Assembly (NCBI RefSeq): GCF_001613305.1
Contig: NZ_BDCC01000005.1
Span: forward strand, 62,001 to 126,000
From: Nocardia vaccinii NBRC 15922
GTDB taxonomy: Bacteria > Actinomycetota > Actinomycetes > Mycobacteriales > Mycobacteriaceae
Length of the DNA: 64,000 bases
Direction: 5' to 3'
Below the pieces are notes generated by a model. That model saw nothing but the letters and a program-made list of their open reading frames with translations. It did no database searches and was not told the DNA's origin. Below, in pieces: positions 35,248 through 44,609 of the stretch. Every line of letters starts with the position of its first letter. The stretch's first letter is position 1. Position numbers and translations under genes: made by a program.

Positions 35248-35886
35248 GATGCTCAGGTCTCCTGCGGCGTGGTCGCCGGTCGATGATGTGGTGTGCGAGG
35301 AGGACTCACCCGGTGCGCGCGGGCGTCGGTGAGCCGGGTGCGGGGTCATGGCGGACCGCTACACGGAGGGTCGGCCGCCGCAACGGATGCGGGCCGCGGC
35401 AGGTCGAGGGAACCTACATTGTCGAGCCGGACACTGATGCGGATACGGACTGTCGACTGATGTCATATTTCGTCCCTCACCTCCTCACTGCCGAACTACG
35501 ATCACCGGGACGCAGGTCGTCGCCGGTCGTGTGAGCACAGAGGTGTACCACCGCGAAAAACGAAGGGGCCACCGGCTCGACAGGGTTTCGGCAGTGCACG
35601 AGATGTTCCGGGTATGGACGGCGACCCCGGGGCCCACACGTGCCGCGGGTGACCCGGTCGATCTCGGCGAGTACGGCGACGGCCGGGATCAGTAGCCTGT
35701 ATTCATGCAGGTGCCTCACCTACGAGGTGCTGACCTTGCCATATTGAGGCCGCCCGCGCCGGAAGTCAAGCAAGATCATTTCCCGTATTCGAGGACTCGG
35801 GACTCGTTGTGGATCAGCCGGTTTCGTTCCCGATCGATGATCATCGAACCGGCGAGCCTGTCGGTGCCGATCATTAGGCTGCGCAT
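35248..35886. other. gene-free stretch
   Basis: About 640 bases without a convincing gene. Several short frames exist on both strands but none has a ribosome site or recognisable domain. The part from 35740 to 35886 is less GC-rich and probably holds the promoter of the methyltransferase at 35887. A short hairpin CACCT-ACG-AGGTG lies near 35718. Confidence 0.4.
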
Positions 35887-36570
35887 GTGAGCGAGCCGAA
35901 TCTCATCGAACATCCCGATATCCCCACCACCAGGAGCGCCTACGACGAGGTGGCGCAGCTGTACGCCGACCTGTTCGCCGATGCGCTCGCCGCGCAGCCG
36001 TTCGATCGCGCGATGCTGGGCGCCTTTGCGGATCTGGTACGGGCCGCCGGACCCGGACCGGTGATCGATGTCGGCTGCGGTCCCGGACGGATCACCACGC
36101 ATCTGGACGCGCTCGGATTGGACGTGTCCGGTATCGACCTGTCCCCGGAAATGATCCGGCTGGCCCGAGCCGATCGTCCGGATCTGCGCTACCGGATCGG
36201 CACGATGGAGCGGCTGCCGCTCGGCGATGCCGCGGCGAGCGGCGTGGTGAGCTGGTACAGCATCATTCACCTGCCGCCGGAACGGGTACCCGGCGTCCTG
36301 GCCGAATTCGCGCGGGTACTGCGGCCGGGCGGGCACTTGCTGATGGCGTTCCAGGCCGCGGCCGACGAGTCGGTCGCCGTCCAGCCGCACGATCACCGGG
36401 TGACCACCTCCTACCGCTGGTCCCTGCACGGGATGGCGGAACTGCTGCGTCCGCGTGGCTTCACGGTCCTCGCCCGGATGCAGCGCGAACCCGATCCGGA
36501 CGAACGCACCCGGCACTGGTACCTGCTCGCGACCCGGTCGCCCGACGCCGACTCGCCCGAGCAGGGGTGA
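35887..36570 (+). CDS. class I SAM-dependent methyltransferase
   Basis: The protein has 227 residues. It has a full type 11 methyltransferase core: VIDVGCGPGRITTHLDALGLDVSGIDLS, the LPLGDAAASGVVSWYSIIHLPP motif and the FARVLRPGGHLLMAF strand. It starts at GTG 35887. The substrate is unknown. It is 30 bases before the CrtI-like oxidoreductase gene, so the two may act on the same compound. Confidence 0.82.
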   Translation: MSEPNLIEHPDIPTTRSAYDEVAQLYADLFADALAAQPFDRAMLGAFADLVRAAGPGPVIDVGCGPGRITTHLDALGLDVSGIDLSPEMIRLARADRPDLRYRIGTMERLPLGDAAASGVVSWYSIIHLPPERVPGVLAEFARVLRPGGHLLMAFQAAADESVAVQPHDHRVTTSYRWSLHGMAELLRPRGFTVLARMQREPDPDERTRHWYLLATRSPDADSPEQG

Positions 36571-36600
36571 TCGCGGCCGGATTCGTGATAATCAGGTCAG

Positions 36601-38136
36601 ATGCGAACCTCGTACGACGTGGTGATCGTCGGCGGTGGCCACAACGGGCTGGTGGCCGCGGCGTATCTGGCGCGGGCCGGGCGTTCGGTGCTGCTGCTCG
36701 AGCGCGGGCCGCACACCGGCGGCGCGGCCGTATCCGAACGGGTCTTCCCGGAGTTCGATGCACGACTGTCCCGCTATTCGTATCTGGTGAGCCTGCTGCC
36801 CCGGCGGATCGTCGAGGATCTGGGTCTGCGGTTCGCCACCCGGCGGCGGCGGATCTCCTCCTACACGCCGGTCGGGGAGGCCGGTCTGCTCGTGGATACG
36901 GGGGATTCGTCCCGCACGCGCGAGAGTTTCGCCCGGCTCACCGGTTCGGACGCCGATTTCCGGGCGTGGCAGCGGTTCTACGAGACGACCGGCCGATTGG
37001 CACGGCGAGTGTTCCCCACACTCACCGAACCCCTGCCGACCCGGAGCGAGTTACAGCGCGCCGTCGACGACTCCGCGACCTGGGAGGCGATCTTCGAACG
37101 GCCGCTCGGCGAGACGATCGAAGCCACCTTCACCGATGACACGGTGCGCGGGGTCGTCCTGACCGACGCGCTGATCGGCACCTTCACCCACGCCCACGAT
37201 CCGTCGCTGCGCCAGAATCGCTGCTTCCTCTATCACGTGATCGGGGGCGGAACCGGGGACTGGGACGTCCCGATCGGCGGCATGGGGGCGTTGACCGACG
37301 CGCTCGCCGCGGCCGCACGGGCCGCGGGCGCACAGATCATGGTGGACAGCGCGGTGCACGCCATCGAAACCGACGGCCGCACAGCCGAAATCCGTTATGC
37401 GGGTGGCGCGGTCGGAGCGCGTTACGTGCTCGTGAACGCCGCGCCACACGAATCGGCCCGGCTGCTGGGCGATTCCGCGCCGCCGAAACCGGAGGGCGCG
37501 CAGCTCAAGGTGAATATGCTGCTGAACCGCCTGCCCCGGCTGCGCGGAGACGTCGATCCGCGCGAGGCGTTCGCCGGGACATTCCATATCGCCGAGGCGT
37601 ATTCGGAACTGGAGAGCGCCTACCGCGCCGCCGAAGCCGGGACGCCACCGCCTCGCCCGCCGTCGGAGATCTACTGTCACACCCTCACCGACCCGTCGAT
37701 CCTGGGTCCCGAACTGTCCGCGCGCGGGATGCACACCTTGACGTTGTTCGGATTGCACACTCCGGCACGGCTTTTCGAGCACGATCACGACCGCGTCACC
37801 CGGGAAGTCCTCGACGCGACTCTCGCCCAACTGGATTCGGTTCTGGCCGAACCGATTCGGGACGCTCTCGCCACCGACGCCGCGGGCCGGATCTGTCTGG
37901 AGGCCCGGAGCCCGGTGGACCTCGAACGCGAGATCGGCTTGCCGGGCGGGCATATCTTCCACGGCGACCTGAGTTTCCCGTATCGCACCGACGACGATCC
38001 GGAACCGGCCGCGCGCTGGGGCGTGCGCACCGAGCATCGCAATGTATTCCGGTGTGGCGCGGGCACGGTCCGCGGCGGCGGGGTGAGCGGTATCGGCGGC
38101 CACAACGCCGCCATGGCCGTCCTCGAAAGCCGCTGA
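36601..38136 (+). CDS. CrtI-like FAD-dependent oxidoreductase (phytoene desaturase family)
   Basis: The protein has 511 residues. An N-terminal dinucleotide loop VVIVGGGHNGLVAAAYLARAGRSVLLLER (about 7-36) binds FAD, and the C-terminal RGGGVSGIGGHNAAMAVL segment closes the flavin site. Internal GGMGALTDALAAAARAAGAQI is typical of carotenoid desaturase and isomerase relatives. No phytoene synthase or other carotenoid genes are nearby, so carotenoid synthesis is not implied; many actinobacterial members are of unknown function. It is probably co-transcribed with the upstream methyltransferase. Confidence 0.82.
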   Translation: MRTSYDVVIVGGGHNGLVAAAYLARAGRSVLLLERGPHTGGAAVSERVFPEFDARLSRYSYLVSLLPRRIVEDLGLRFATRRRRISSYTPVGEAGLLVDTGDSSRTRESFARLTGSDADFRAWQRFYETTGRLARRVFPTLTEPLPTRSELQRAVDDSATWEAIFERPLGETIEATFTDDTVRGVVLTDALIGTFTHAHDPSLRQNRCFLYHVIGGGTGDWDVPIGGMGALTDALAAAARAAGAQIMVDSAVHAIETDGRTAEIRYAGGAVGARYVLVNAAPHESARLLGDSAPPKPEGAQLKVNMLLNRLPRLRGDVDPREAFAGTFHIAEAYSELESAYRAAEAGTPPPRPPSEIYCHTLTDPSILGPELSARGMHTLTLFGLHTPARLFEHDHDRVTREVLDATLAQLDSVLAEPIRDALATDAAGRICLEARSPVDLEREIGLPGGHIFHGDLSFPYRTDDDPEPAARWGVRTEHRNVFRCGAGTVRGGGVSGIGGHNAAMAVLESR

Positions 38137-38139
38137 GCC

Positions 38140-38916
38140 TCACCGCACGACGGAACGAATCACCAGAGTCCTGATGGGAAGGTCGAATTCGCCGGCACCG
38201 ATCTCCGGAACGCCGCGCAGGTAGGTGGTGATCCGATCGAGCAGTGCGGCCCGCTCGGCCGGCGAGATCACCAGCGTGTGCGAATGGGTGCCGATCGTCG
38301 CGGTGAGACTTTCGGCGGTGCGGCGCTGCACGTGCGGGAACTCGGCCTGCACGAACTCCTCGAACAGCGGACCGGCCACCGCGCCTTCGGAGGTTCGGGT
38401 CCGGAAGGAGACCTGCGATCGCGAGAGCCGGTCCAGTTCGGCCACCCAGCCCACCTCGACATCGTGCATATTCCAGAACGCGGCGAGCACCCCGCCGGGA
38501 CGCAGCACGCGGGCGATCTCGGGGAACGCGCGTTCCTGATCGAACCAGTGCAGAGCCTGTCCCACGAGTACGGCGTCCACCGAATCATCCTGCAGCGGAA
38601 TGGCTTCCGCGGTCCCGTCCAGTACCGTCACGTACTCGTGGCGGCGCCGGAATTCCGCGCGCATCGCCTCATCCGGTTCCACCGCGGTGACCCGCGCGCC
38701 GACCGCGAGCAGGCCCCCGGTGAGTTTGCCGGTTCCGGCGGCCAGGTCGAGCACTTCGGGCCTGGGCATGTCGAGCGGTTCCAATGCCCACCGGATGCCC
38801 GCGAGCGGATAGTCCGGCCGGTGCTCCTCGTAAGCGGCGGCCTCGGGGCCGAAGGATTTCGCCCGTCGCGCCCGCAGTTCGGTGTCGTCCACTTCCCATT
38901 CGCTCGCACTGGTCAC
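38140..38916 (-). CDS. class I SAM-dependent methyltransferase
   Basis: The protein has 258 residues. SFGPEAAAYEEHRPDYP at the start, VLDLAAGTGKLTGGLLAVGARVTAVEPDEAMR and QALHWFDQERAFPEIARVLRPGGVLAAFWN are typical of the type 11 family related to trans-aconitate and small-molecule methyltransferases. GGAGGG precedes GTG 38916. It ends four bases from the stop of the convergent oxidoreductase gene. Confidence 0.83.
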   Translation of the reverse strand: MTSASEWEVDDTELRARRAKSFGPEAAAYEEHRPDYPLAGIRWALEPLDMPRPEVLDLAAGTGKLTGGLLAVGARVTAVEPDEAMRAEFRRRHEYVTVLDGTAEAIPLQDDSVDAVLVGQALHWFDQERAFPEIARVLRPGGVLAAFWNMHDVEVGWVAELDRLSRSQVSFRTRTSEGAVAGPLFEEFVQAEFPHVQRRTAESLTATIGTHSHTLVISPAERAALLDRITTYLRGVPEIGAGEFDLPIRTLVIRSVVR

Positions 38917-38964
38917 GCCGATCCCTCCACCTCGCTCGCCCCGCCGATTCCCCGGCTCGCCATG

Positions 38965-39489
38965 CTAATGCTCGGCGAGGTGCTCATCGTGCGCCCCGGC
39001 CGGACGCCCGAGGGCGGACATGCGCACCCGCCACATCCGCGGCGGCTCACCCTGGCCGCTGCGCGCCCAGGCGGCCGCCATGGACAGCCGGATCAGCCGC
39101 CCGGCGGCGTAGAACAGCAGCGCGGCCAGCGGTAGTTCGCCCACTCCGGCGGTCACCAGGGATATCGGCAAATCGGGGGTGTTCCAGTCCAGGACGATGT
39201 CGAACCAGGCGTCGCAGCACAGCAGGGTCGCGGTGATGATCGCCCACGGAATCAGGATGGGCCGCCGCAGCCAGGCCCACAGCGCGGTCATCCCGATGGC
39301 GGCGACCAGGAAGCAATCGAATCCGACCCATGCGATATCCCAGTGCGCGACCTCGCGATGTTCGGGCAGACTGCTGGCCAGATAGACGATCCACGCCAGC
39401 AGGAATACGAAACTTCCGGTGATCATCGCCAGGAACAGCCGCCGCAGATGGACCGCCGCGGCGTGGTTCGGAGTCAATGTGAGCGACAT
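38965..39489 (-). CDS. four-helix integral membrane protein
   Basis: The protein has 174 residues with four predicted membrane helices (about 18-40, 52-70, 76-92, 112-135) and a basic C-terminal cytoplasmic tail. DIAWVGFDCFLVAAIGMTALWAW and CCDAWFDIVLDW are the most distinctive segments. Similar proteins are common in Nocardia and Mycobacterium as unknown membrane proteins. GGAGGTAGATC precedes ATG 39489. No function can be assigned. Confidence 0.7.
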   Translation of the reverse strand: MSLTLTPNHAAAVHLRRLFLAMITGSFVFLLAWIVYLASSLPEHREVAHWDIAWVGFDCFLVAAIGMTALWAWLRRPILIPWAIITATLLCCDAWFDIVLDWNTPDLPISLVTAGVGELPLAALLFYAAGRLIRLSMAAAWARSGQGEPPRMWRVRMSALGRPAGAHDEHLAEH

Positions 39490-39665
39490 GATCTACCTCC
39501 GGCTGGATGAGCGGATCCTGCTGCCGATCGGATCGCGATCCGATCATCAAGACAAACCCTGGTACCAGCCGGAATAATCCCGATCGGGCTCGCCGTGTCG
39601 CATCCGGAGCAGCGCGCCGAATCGCTCGCCCACCCGCCGAGCGTCGAATGGACGGCGCCGATTAC

Positions 39666-40292
39666 TCAGCGCACGACGGGCAGGGCCGAGCCGGGCTCGG
39701 CCAACCACAGCAGCCAGTACGGGACCATCAGGGCGGCGAACTCCTCGTAGCCCTCCGCGCCGGGGTGGTAGCCGTCGGCGTCGTGGATCGCGCGCATCCA
39801 GGTGTGGTTGTGCAGGAGCGGCTGATGCACCCGGACGTACGGAACATCCTGCGCGGCACAGATTTCGGAATAGCGCGAATCCAATTCGCCGATCCGCCTG
39901 TTGTGTTCGTCATCGGCATTGGGCGGCGGGGCGACCACGAGCGTGGTCCACCCGCGTTCGGCCGCGCGGCGCAGGATCGCCGTCAGGTTCGCCGCCGAGT
40001 CCGACGCGGACACCCGCACTCGGCCGTTCTCCAGCACCGTATCGTTCACGCCGAAGGAGAACACCACGCGCGCATCGGTTTCCGCGGTCAGGCGCTGTTC
40101 GCACTCGGCCTCCCAGCGGGCTGCGATATCCGCCGACGTCTGCCCGCGCACCCCGAGGTTGTAATAGGTGAGCGGCTGCCCGGCGCCCGCTGCGCGCATC
40201 GCGAGGCGACCCGCCCAGCCCAGGCACCTCCCGTCCCCCATACCAGCCACCAGTGAATCGCCGACGAAACAGATACGGACATCTCGGATCAC
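39666..40292 (-). CDS. SGNH/GDSL-family hydrolase
   Basis: The protein has about 208 residues. Catalytic blocks are present: block I FVGDSLVAGMGD with the nucleophile Ser, block II LGVRGQTS, block III SFGVNDT and block V DGYHPGAEGYEEFA with the Asp/His pair. No signal peptide is seen, so it is probably a cytoplasmic esterase or acyl hydrolase. GTG 40292 is the probable start; the longer frame would run to within two bases of the divergent oxygenase start. Confidence 0.8.
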   Translation of the reverse strand: MIRDVRICFVGDSLVAGMGDGRCLGWAGRLAMRAAGAGQPLTYYNLGVRGQTSADIAARWEAECEQRLTAETDARVVFSFGVNDTVLENGRVRVSASDSAANLTAILRRAAERGWTTLVVAPPPNADDEHNRRIGELDSRYSEICAAQDVPYVRVHQPLLHNHTWMRAIHDADGYHPGAEGYEEFAALMVPYWLLWLAEPGSALPVVR

Positions 40293-40414
40293 CGAGTGAT
40301 CGTTGCACGCCCGGGCGCACGACTTGCGGCGAAAAGCCGGAATCGGCGAGGGCCGCCCGGTGTCGAGAGCCGGTACCCCATAAGATCGGCTCGTCGGTCC
40401 GGGAGGGAGCACGA

Positions 40415-41191
40415 ATGGAAACCGAAACGCCGCTGCCGGGATGGTTCACCGGCCTGCTGGCGCATCGCCGCTGGGTTCGCCGTACCCGTCCCTTCTCGCA
40501 CGTCTACGTGCGTGAGGTGTTCACCTCCGCGTTCTACGCCCGCCTGGCCGCCGAGTACGAACGGATACGCACCGACCAGCCCGAACTGTTCGCGACGGTG
40601 GCACAGAATTACGGGGCGTCGGGGGTGAGCCTGGCCGAACTGCGCGACGGGCCGTTGGAGATCTTCCTCTCGCGCGCCTGGCACGATCTGATCGCCGGAG
40701 TGGCCGGTGTGTCCGATGTCACGGGCGATGTCGAGGGTTCGGTCCACCACCACCCTCCGGGCAGTCCGCGCGGCTGGCCGCACAGCGATCTGGCCCCCGC
40801 CTGGTTCCGGGGCCAACCACCCGGTGAACACGGCGTGGGCCTGCCGGACCTGGGCATCGATCTCAAGACCGGCGCGCGCACACCCGGGGTCGAGGCGCGT
40901 GAATTGGTCCGCGCGGTCGCGGTGCTTTTCTACCTCGGCAATCGCGACTGGCGGTCGGGCCACGGCGGGGAGACCGGGCTGTACTCCGCGATCGGCTCGG
41001 CCAATCCGCAACCGGCGGTTTACGTTCCGCCGCTGAACAATTCGATGATCGTCTTCGAATGCACGCCGCGGTCGTGGCATGCCTTCGCCGGCGGCAACAC
41101 CGCCGCCCGCAACAGTGTGGTGATGTGGCTGCACCAGCCACGCGAACAGGCGGTGCGCCGCTGGGGAGGTTTCGGAATTGCCGAATGGTGA
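40415..41191 (+). CDS. 2-oxoglutarate/Fe(II)-dependent oxygenase, prolyl-4-hydroxylase-like
   Basis: The protein has 258 residues. Metal ligands H123 and D125 (WPHSD), distal H222 (SWHAF) and Arg232 (AARNS), which would hold 2-oxoglutarate, give a complete facial triad. The order and the HAFAGG segment fit the P4H/PKHD type of double-stranded beta-helix. GGGAGGGAGC precedes ATG 40415. Its 3' end overlaps the next gene by 14 bases, so oxygenase and SDR are translationally coupled and probably work in succession, hydroxylation then oxidation of one substrate (inference). Confidence 0.82.
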   Translation: METETPLPGWFTGLLAHRRWVRRTRPFSHVYVREVFTSAFYARLAAEYERIRTDQPELFATVAQNYGASGVSLAELRDGPLEIFLSRAWHDLIAGVAGVSDVTGDVEGSVHHHPPGSPRGWPHSDLAPAWFRGQPPGEHGVGLPDLGIDLKTGARTPGVEARELVRAVAVLFYLGNRDWRSGHGGETGLYSAIGSANPQPAVYVPPLNNSMIVFECTPRSWHAFAGGNTAARNSVVMWLHQPREQAVRRWGGFGIAEW

Positions 41192-42014
41192 TCAGCGCCG
41201 GGTCGCCCTGGTGACCGGGGCGGGCGGTCTGCTGGGCAGCGTGTTCTGCGGCGCGTACTACCAGAGCTACGACATCGTCGCGGTCTGCCGCGACCGGGTG
41301 CCCGCGGTGCCCTCACAGGAGGAGTGGTTCATCGATCCGCTCGCGCCCCGAGAAGAGTTGCCCGAGAACGCCTCCCGGGTATTCGTGATCCGCGCCGACC
41401 TGGCCCGCGAGGGTGAGGTGGAGCGGGTGGTGGATCTGGCACTGGCCAAATTCGGCGGGGTGGATCTGCTGGTGAACAATGCCGCGCGCATCGAACTGCA
41501 GCCCAACGGCATGGTCGACGGGGATACCGCCCTGAACGAGTTCGAACCGCAGTTCGCGATGAACGTCGGTGTACCGCTGCGGCTTTCGACGCGCCTGGCG
41601 CAACGCTGCTGGCTCGGCGCGGATCGGGAGAACCGGGAACGCAACCGCAATATCGTCAACGTGTCGAGCTTGTCCGGATCGGAGGTGTATCCCGGCGGGC
41701 AGGCCATCTACTCCGCGACCAAGGCCGCGCTCGATCACCTGACCCGGCACCAGGCCAACGAGTTCGCCGAATTCGGTGTGCGGGTGAACGGCATCGCCCC
41801 CGATTCCTTCCCGCACCGAGTGCCGACCCGGAAAGTCGCCGCCGCCATCAACGAACTGGACGCGGGCTCGATGACCGGCCTGGTCTTCGGTGTGCTCGCG
41901 CCGCCGGAACCGCCGAGTCCCGGAACCAGCCCACCCGAGCCCGGCCGACCCGAATCCGCCGAGCAGGAAACCGCGGCAGAACTGCCCGAAAGCCGGTCGG
42001 CGCCGCCGGAGTGA
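41178..42014 (+). CDS. short-chain dehydrogenase/reductase
   Basis: The protein has 278 residues. It has the NAD(P) loop VTGAGGLLGSVF, LLVNNAARIE, the catalytic Ser in NVSSLSG and Tyr-x-x-x-Lys in YSATK. The C-terminal 40 residues are Pro/Glu-rich and look disordered. TTG 41178 is the start, with GGGGAGG seven bases before it inside the end of the oxygenase gene. The pair should act on the same substrate. Confidence 0.82.
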   Translation: MPNGDQRRVALVTGAGGLLGSVFCGAYYQSYDIVAVCRDRVPAVPSQEEWFIDPLAPREELPENASRVFVIRADLAREGEVERVVDLALAKFGGVDLLVNNAARIELQPNGMVDGDTALNEFEPQFAMNVGVPLRLSTRLAQRCWLGADRENRERNRNIVNVSSLSGSEVYPGGQAIYSATKAALDHLTRHQANEFAEFGVRVNGIAPDSFPHRVPTRKVAAAINELDAGSMTGLVFGVLAPPEPPSPGTSPPEPGRPESAEQETAAELPESRSAPPE

Positions 42015-42118
42015 CGGCGTGTTGCCTCTGACGCGTCACGAGGCGTCCTGCATACTCACAGCTAGTCGACCGAGAGGACCGACGCAGCTCTCCCCCGATC
42101 CGAAAGTGCCGAAACGAC

Positions 42119-44491
42119 ATGCGAGTCGACGGGCGGGAGATACCGGTCTCCGGCAGCCTCCTGCAACCACACAACCGGCGCACCAGCGACATCCTCCGGG
42201 TGATCGCATCCGCTGCGCTGGTGGCGCTGGTCATCGCCGGATCGCTGATCACCCGGCCGCGCTGGGAAGCCCTGGAACGCTCGATCTCGGACATCCTGGG
42301 CGTCCTGACCCCGGAACAGTCCAATCTGGTCTACCTGCTGTACGGCATCGCCATCTTCGCCCTGCCGTTCGCGATCCTGGTGCGACTGCTGTTCCGCTGG
42401 CAGTGGAAACTGCTCGGCGGATATCTGACCGCCGGACTGATCGCGGTGCTCGCGCTGTCGATCACCGACACCGGAATCTCCGCACCGCGCTGGCATCTGG
42501 CCGAACCCCAGCAGCTCAATACGTTCCTGTCTCAATTCCTGGACGATCCGCGCTGGATCGCGATGCTGGCCGCGGTGCTCACGGTGGCCAGTCCGTGGCT
42601 GCCCGCGTCCTGGCGACGGTCGTGGTGGGCGGCGCTGCTGGCCTTCGTACCGCTGCATCTGTTCGTCAGCCTGACGGTGCCCTCGCGGGCGATGTTCGGC
42701 CTGGCCGTGGGCTGGTTCGTCGGCGCGGTGATCACGCTCGTGGTGGGCACGCCCGCGCTGGAGGTGCCGTTGGACGGCGCGGTGCGGGTGCTCGCCCGGC
42801 GCGGATACACCGTCACCGCGATCCGGGTGGTGCGCCCGGCCGGGCCGGGTCCGCTGCTGCTGTCCGCCGATACCGGACCGAATCACCGGCTCACCATCGA
42901 GATGTACGGCCAGAATCAGCGCAGCCGCGGCATGTTGCAGCAGTTGCGGCGTTTCGTGGCCTTCCGCAGCAGTGAGCGCACACCCGTCTTCGCATCCATG
43001 CGCCGCAGTGTGGAACATCGCGCACTGCTGGGCATCGCGATCGGGGATCTGGGGCTGGCCAACAACAAACCGCTCACCGTCGCGGCCCTCGAACGCGGCT
43101 GGACGCTGTACGCGCACACCATCCCGCGCGGGGAGATCCTGTCCATCTCCGCGGGCGAGGAGGTGCACAGTCAGGTGTGGCAGGCGCTGCAGAACATGCA
43201 TCGCGCCCAGATCTCGCACGGTGATCTTCGGGCCGAGGAGATCCGCATCGCCGACGGGCGGGTGTTGTTCGGCGGGTTCTCGGCCGCGGAATTCGGCGCC
43301 TACGACACCCGCTTCCAGGCCGACGTGGCCCAGCTGCTGCTGACCACCGGATCGCTGTTCGGCGCGGAATCGGCGGTGCACACCGCGATCGAGGTGATGG
43401 GTAAGCAGGCGGTGATCGATGCCTCGCGGCGGCTGACCAAGGCGGCGATGCCCCGGCTGGTGCGGGCCTCGGTACACGATGCGGGCGGGGTGATGAAGGA
43501 GGTGCGCGAACAGGTCCTGCATCAGACCGACGAGGACCGGATCGAGGCCGCGCACATCACCCGGTTCTCCCGCAACCAGTTCATCCAGCTGGTCCTGCTG
43601 ATCGGCCTGGTGTACGTGGCCTATCCGTACATCAGCCAGGTGCCGACGTTCTTCACCGAACTGCGCACGGCCAACTGGTGGTGGGCGCTGCTGGGCCTGA
43701 CCGTCTCGGCGATGACGTACGCGGGCGCGGCGATGGCGCTGTGGGGGTGTGCGGGCGGATCGGTGAATCCGCGCAACCTGCTGCTCATGCAGGTCGCGAA
43801 CACGTTCGCCGCCACGACGACCCCGGCGGGCGTGGGTGGTCTGGCGCTGAGCGTGCGATTCCTGCAGCGCGGCGGGTTGGGCGCGGTGAGGGCGACCGCC
43901 GCGGTGGCGTTGCAGCAGGCGGTACAGGTGATCACGCACGTGGTGCTGCTGATCGTTTTCAGTGTGGCGGCGGGGGTTTCGGCGAATCTGTCGCATTTCG
44001 TGCCGAGTGCGACGGTGCTGTACTTCGCCGCCGGTGCGCTGCTCGGCGCGCTCGGTGTGACCACCTTCGTGCCCAAGGTGCGGCGCTGGCTGCGCACCGA
44101 GGTGCGTCCGCAGCTGGCCGAGGTGGTCAGCGAATTACGTACGCTCGCACACGAACCCAAGCGTCTGGCGATGATCGTGCTGGGCTGCGCGTCGACCACC
44201 CTCGGTGCGGCGGCCGCGCTGTGGACCGCGATCGAGGCCTTCGGCGGGCACACCACGTTCGTGACCGTCACGGTGGTGACCATGATCGGTGGCACGCTGG
44301 CCTCGGCCGCGCCTACGCCGGGCGGTGTGGGCGCGGTGGAGGCCGCGCTGATCGGTGGCCTGGCCGCGTTCGGCGTATCCGCCGGGATCGGGGTGCCGGC
44401 GGTTCTGCTGTACCGCGTGCTGACCTGCTGGTTGCCGGTGTTCTGCGGCTGGCCGATCATGCGCTGGCTCACCGACAGGGAAATGATCTGA
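42119..44491 (+). CDS. pseudokinase-flippase fusion membrane protein (UPF0104/LPG-synthase TM family)
   Basis: The protein has 790 residues. About six N-terminal membrane helices (1-215) are followed by a cytoplasmic kinase-like domain (about 220-470) and then eight helices of the UPF0104/AglD/MprF-flippase type (NTFAATTTPAGVGGLALSVRFL, APTPGGVGAVEAALIGGL). The kinase-like domain keeps a catalytic-loop motif HGDLRAEEI at 367, but the metal-binding DFG is FGG (LFGGFS), so phosphoryl transfer is doubtful. Comparable proteins exist in mycobacteria with unknown function; lipid flipping controlled by ligand binding is a reasonable inference. Confidence 0.78.
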   Translation: MRVDGREIPVSGSLLQPHNRRTSDILRVIASAALVALVIAGSLITRPRWEALERSISDILGVLTPEQSNLVYLLYGIAIFALPFAILVRLLFRWQWKLLGGYLTAGLIAVLALSITDTGISAPRWHLAEPQQLNTFLSQFLDDPRWIAMLAAVLTVASPWLPASWRRSWWAALLAFVPLHLFVSLTVPSRAMFGLAVGWFVGAVITLVVGTPALEVPLDGAVRVLARRGYTVTAIRVVRPAGPGPLLLSADTGPNHRLTIEMYGQNQRSRGMLQQLRRFVAFRSSERTPVFASMRRSVEHRALLGIAIGDLGLANNKPLTVAALERGWTLYAHTIPRGEILSISAGEEVHSQVWQALQNMHRAQISHGDLRAEEIRIADGRVLFGGFSAAEFGAYDTRFQADVAQLLLTTGSLFGAESAVHTAIEVMGKQAVIDASRRLTKAAMPRLVRASVHDAGGVMKEVREQVLHQTDEDRIEAAHITRFSRNQFIQLVLLIGLVYVAYPYISQVPTFFTELRTANWWWALLGLTVSAMTYAGAAMALWGCAGGSVNPRNLLLMQVANTFAATTTPAGVGGLALSVRFLQRGGLGAVRATAAVALQQAVQVITHVVLLIVFSVAAGVSANLSHFVPSATVLYFAAGALLGALGVTTFVPKVRRWLRTEVRPQLAEVVSELRTLAHEPKRLAMIVLGCASTTLGAAAALWTAIEAFGGHTTFVTVTVVTMIGGTLASAAPTPGGVGAVEAALIGGLAAFGVSAGIGVPAVLLYRVLTCWLPVFCGWPIMRWLTDREMI

Positions 44492-44609
44492 CGCCGCCTG
44501 CCGGGCCGGGGCGGTCGGACTCACCCTGCCGTGATCGCGATCTGCGCCCGGCACGACAGCGAGTCCTTCTCGTCGGCGCCTCACCGCGGCCGGCGCACAG
44601 CGGCCTGCA

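Noticed and set aside
36601..38136. Carotenoid biosynthesis cluster
   Set aside because: Only the CrtI-like enzyme and methyltransferases are present; no phytoene synthase or GGPP synthase nearby.
42062..43996. 644-codon minus-strand frame rich in Arg, Gln and His
   Set aside because: Antisense of the flippase-like gene, no domain.
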